From NCBI RefSeq assembly GCF_009796845.1, contig NZ_CP047025.1, forward strand, positions 1,984,001-2,048,000: a DNA stretch of 64,000 nt. Reading direction: 5' to 3'. The DNA is from Cobetia sp. L2A1 (GTDB lineage Bacteria; Pseudomonadota; Gammaproteobacteria; Pseudomonadales; Halomonadaceae). Positions 63,954 to 64,000 of this stretch are shown piece by piece. How positions within the stretch are numbered: the first letter of the stretch is position 1; each line of letters opens with the position of its first letter. Made by a program: the position numbers and the translations under genes. The notes below the pieces were generated by a model. It searched no databases and had not been told where the DNA came from. It saw nothing but the letters and a program-made list of their open reading frames with translations.

Positions 63954-64000
63954 ATGGCGCATAACTTCGCTGAAAATGACGCAAATGACAGCATCAGCAG
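63954..64000 (+). CDS. Possible start of a gene running off the window
   Basis: ATG 63954 opens a frame (MAHNFAENDANDS...) that is open to the last base, with AGGGA 11 nt upstream. With only 15 codons visible, this could be chance. Confidence 0.2.
   Translation, partial: MAHNFAENDANDSIS

Noticed and set aside
1..64000. tRNA, rRNA, insertion sequences, prophage or restriction/defence genes
   Set aside because: No cloverleaf T-loop signature in a suitable context, no transposase or integrase motifs and no terminal repeats were seen.

Overview
The window looks like chromosomal DNA of a gammaproteobacterium of the Oceanospirillales type, most likely a relative of Halomonadaceae (Halomonas/Cobetia). 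This rests on conserved gene order (aspS-ruvC-ruvA-ruvB-ybgC-tolQRAB-pal-cpoB; yciK facing mupP-ubiG, with mtnA divergent), on TAXI-type TRAP and Dpp transporters, and on moderately high GC by eye. The family assignment is inference; the class is fairly secure. I see no rRNA, tRNA, insertion sequence, prophage or CRISPR array. Most of the window is housekeeping, with a few unusual accessory genes between the blocks.

Layout. 1-3.0 kb: the end of a branched-chain 2-oxoacid dehydrogenase E2 gene, a eukaryotic-type Ser/Thr kinase with an unrecognised C-terminal half, and a small lipoprotein. 3.1-7.1 kb: aspartase divergent from a HypT-like LysR regulator, then a bifunctional NMN adenylyltransferase/Nudix protein. 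7.3-9.4 kb: nucleoside hydrolase and ribokinase, a nucleoside-salvage pair. 9.5-12.7 kb: a membrane Cache/PAS sensor without an output domain, and a hydroxypyruvate reductase-like dehydrogenase. 12.9-23.9 kb: FmdB zinc ribbon, aspS, ruvCAB, and the Tol-Pal envelope-constriction cluster. 24-27.7 kb: yciK, mupP, ubiG, mtnA. 27.9-30.1 kb: galU and a UDP-sugar dehydrogenase homologue that has lost its catalytic cysteine. 30.2-39.1 kb: sodB, a membrane-anchored coiled-coil protein behind a near-consensus LexA box, and tamA-tamB. 39.2-43.2 kb: ychJ, msrA, an MFS exporter and an SDF-family symporter. 43.3-53.4 kb: a YheT hydrolase, Xaa-Pro dipeptidase, a second HypT-like LysR and the complete dppABCDF operon, all on the minus strand, which together resemble a peptide-utilisation module. 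54-62.5 kb: beta-carbonic anhydrase, glutathione reductase, a TAXI-TRAP transporter and a PIN-PhoH ATPase. 62.6-64 kb: a KfrA-like DNA-binding coiled-coil protein and an AT-rich intergenic stretch.

The observations I would follow first are: (i) the LexA-box promoter at 31272-31302 in front of the 393-residue coiled-coil membrane protein, a possible undescribed SOS-response effector; (ii) the sodB 5' leader, where one 14-nt arm can pair with either a copy of the ribosome-binding site or the real one; (iii) the galU-linked dehydrogenase with Asn at the catalytic Cys position; (iv) the orphan kinase at 423-2357. All functional claims are from reading sequence motifs; no database search was run.
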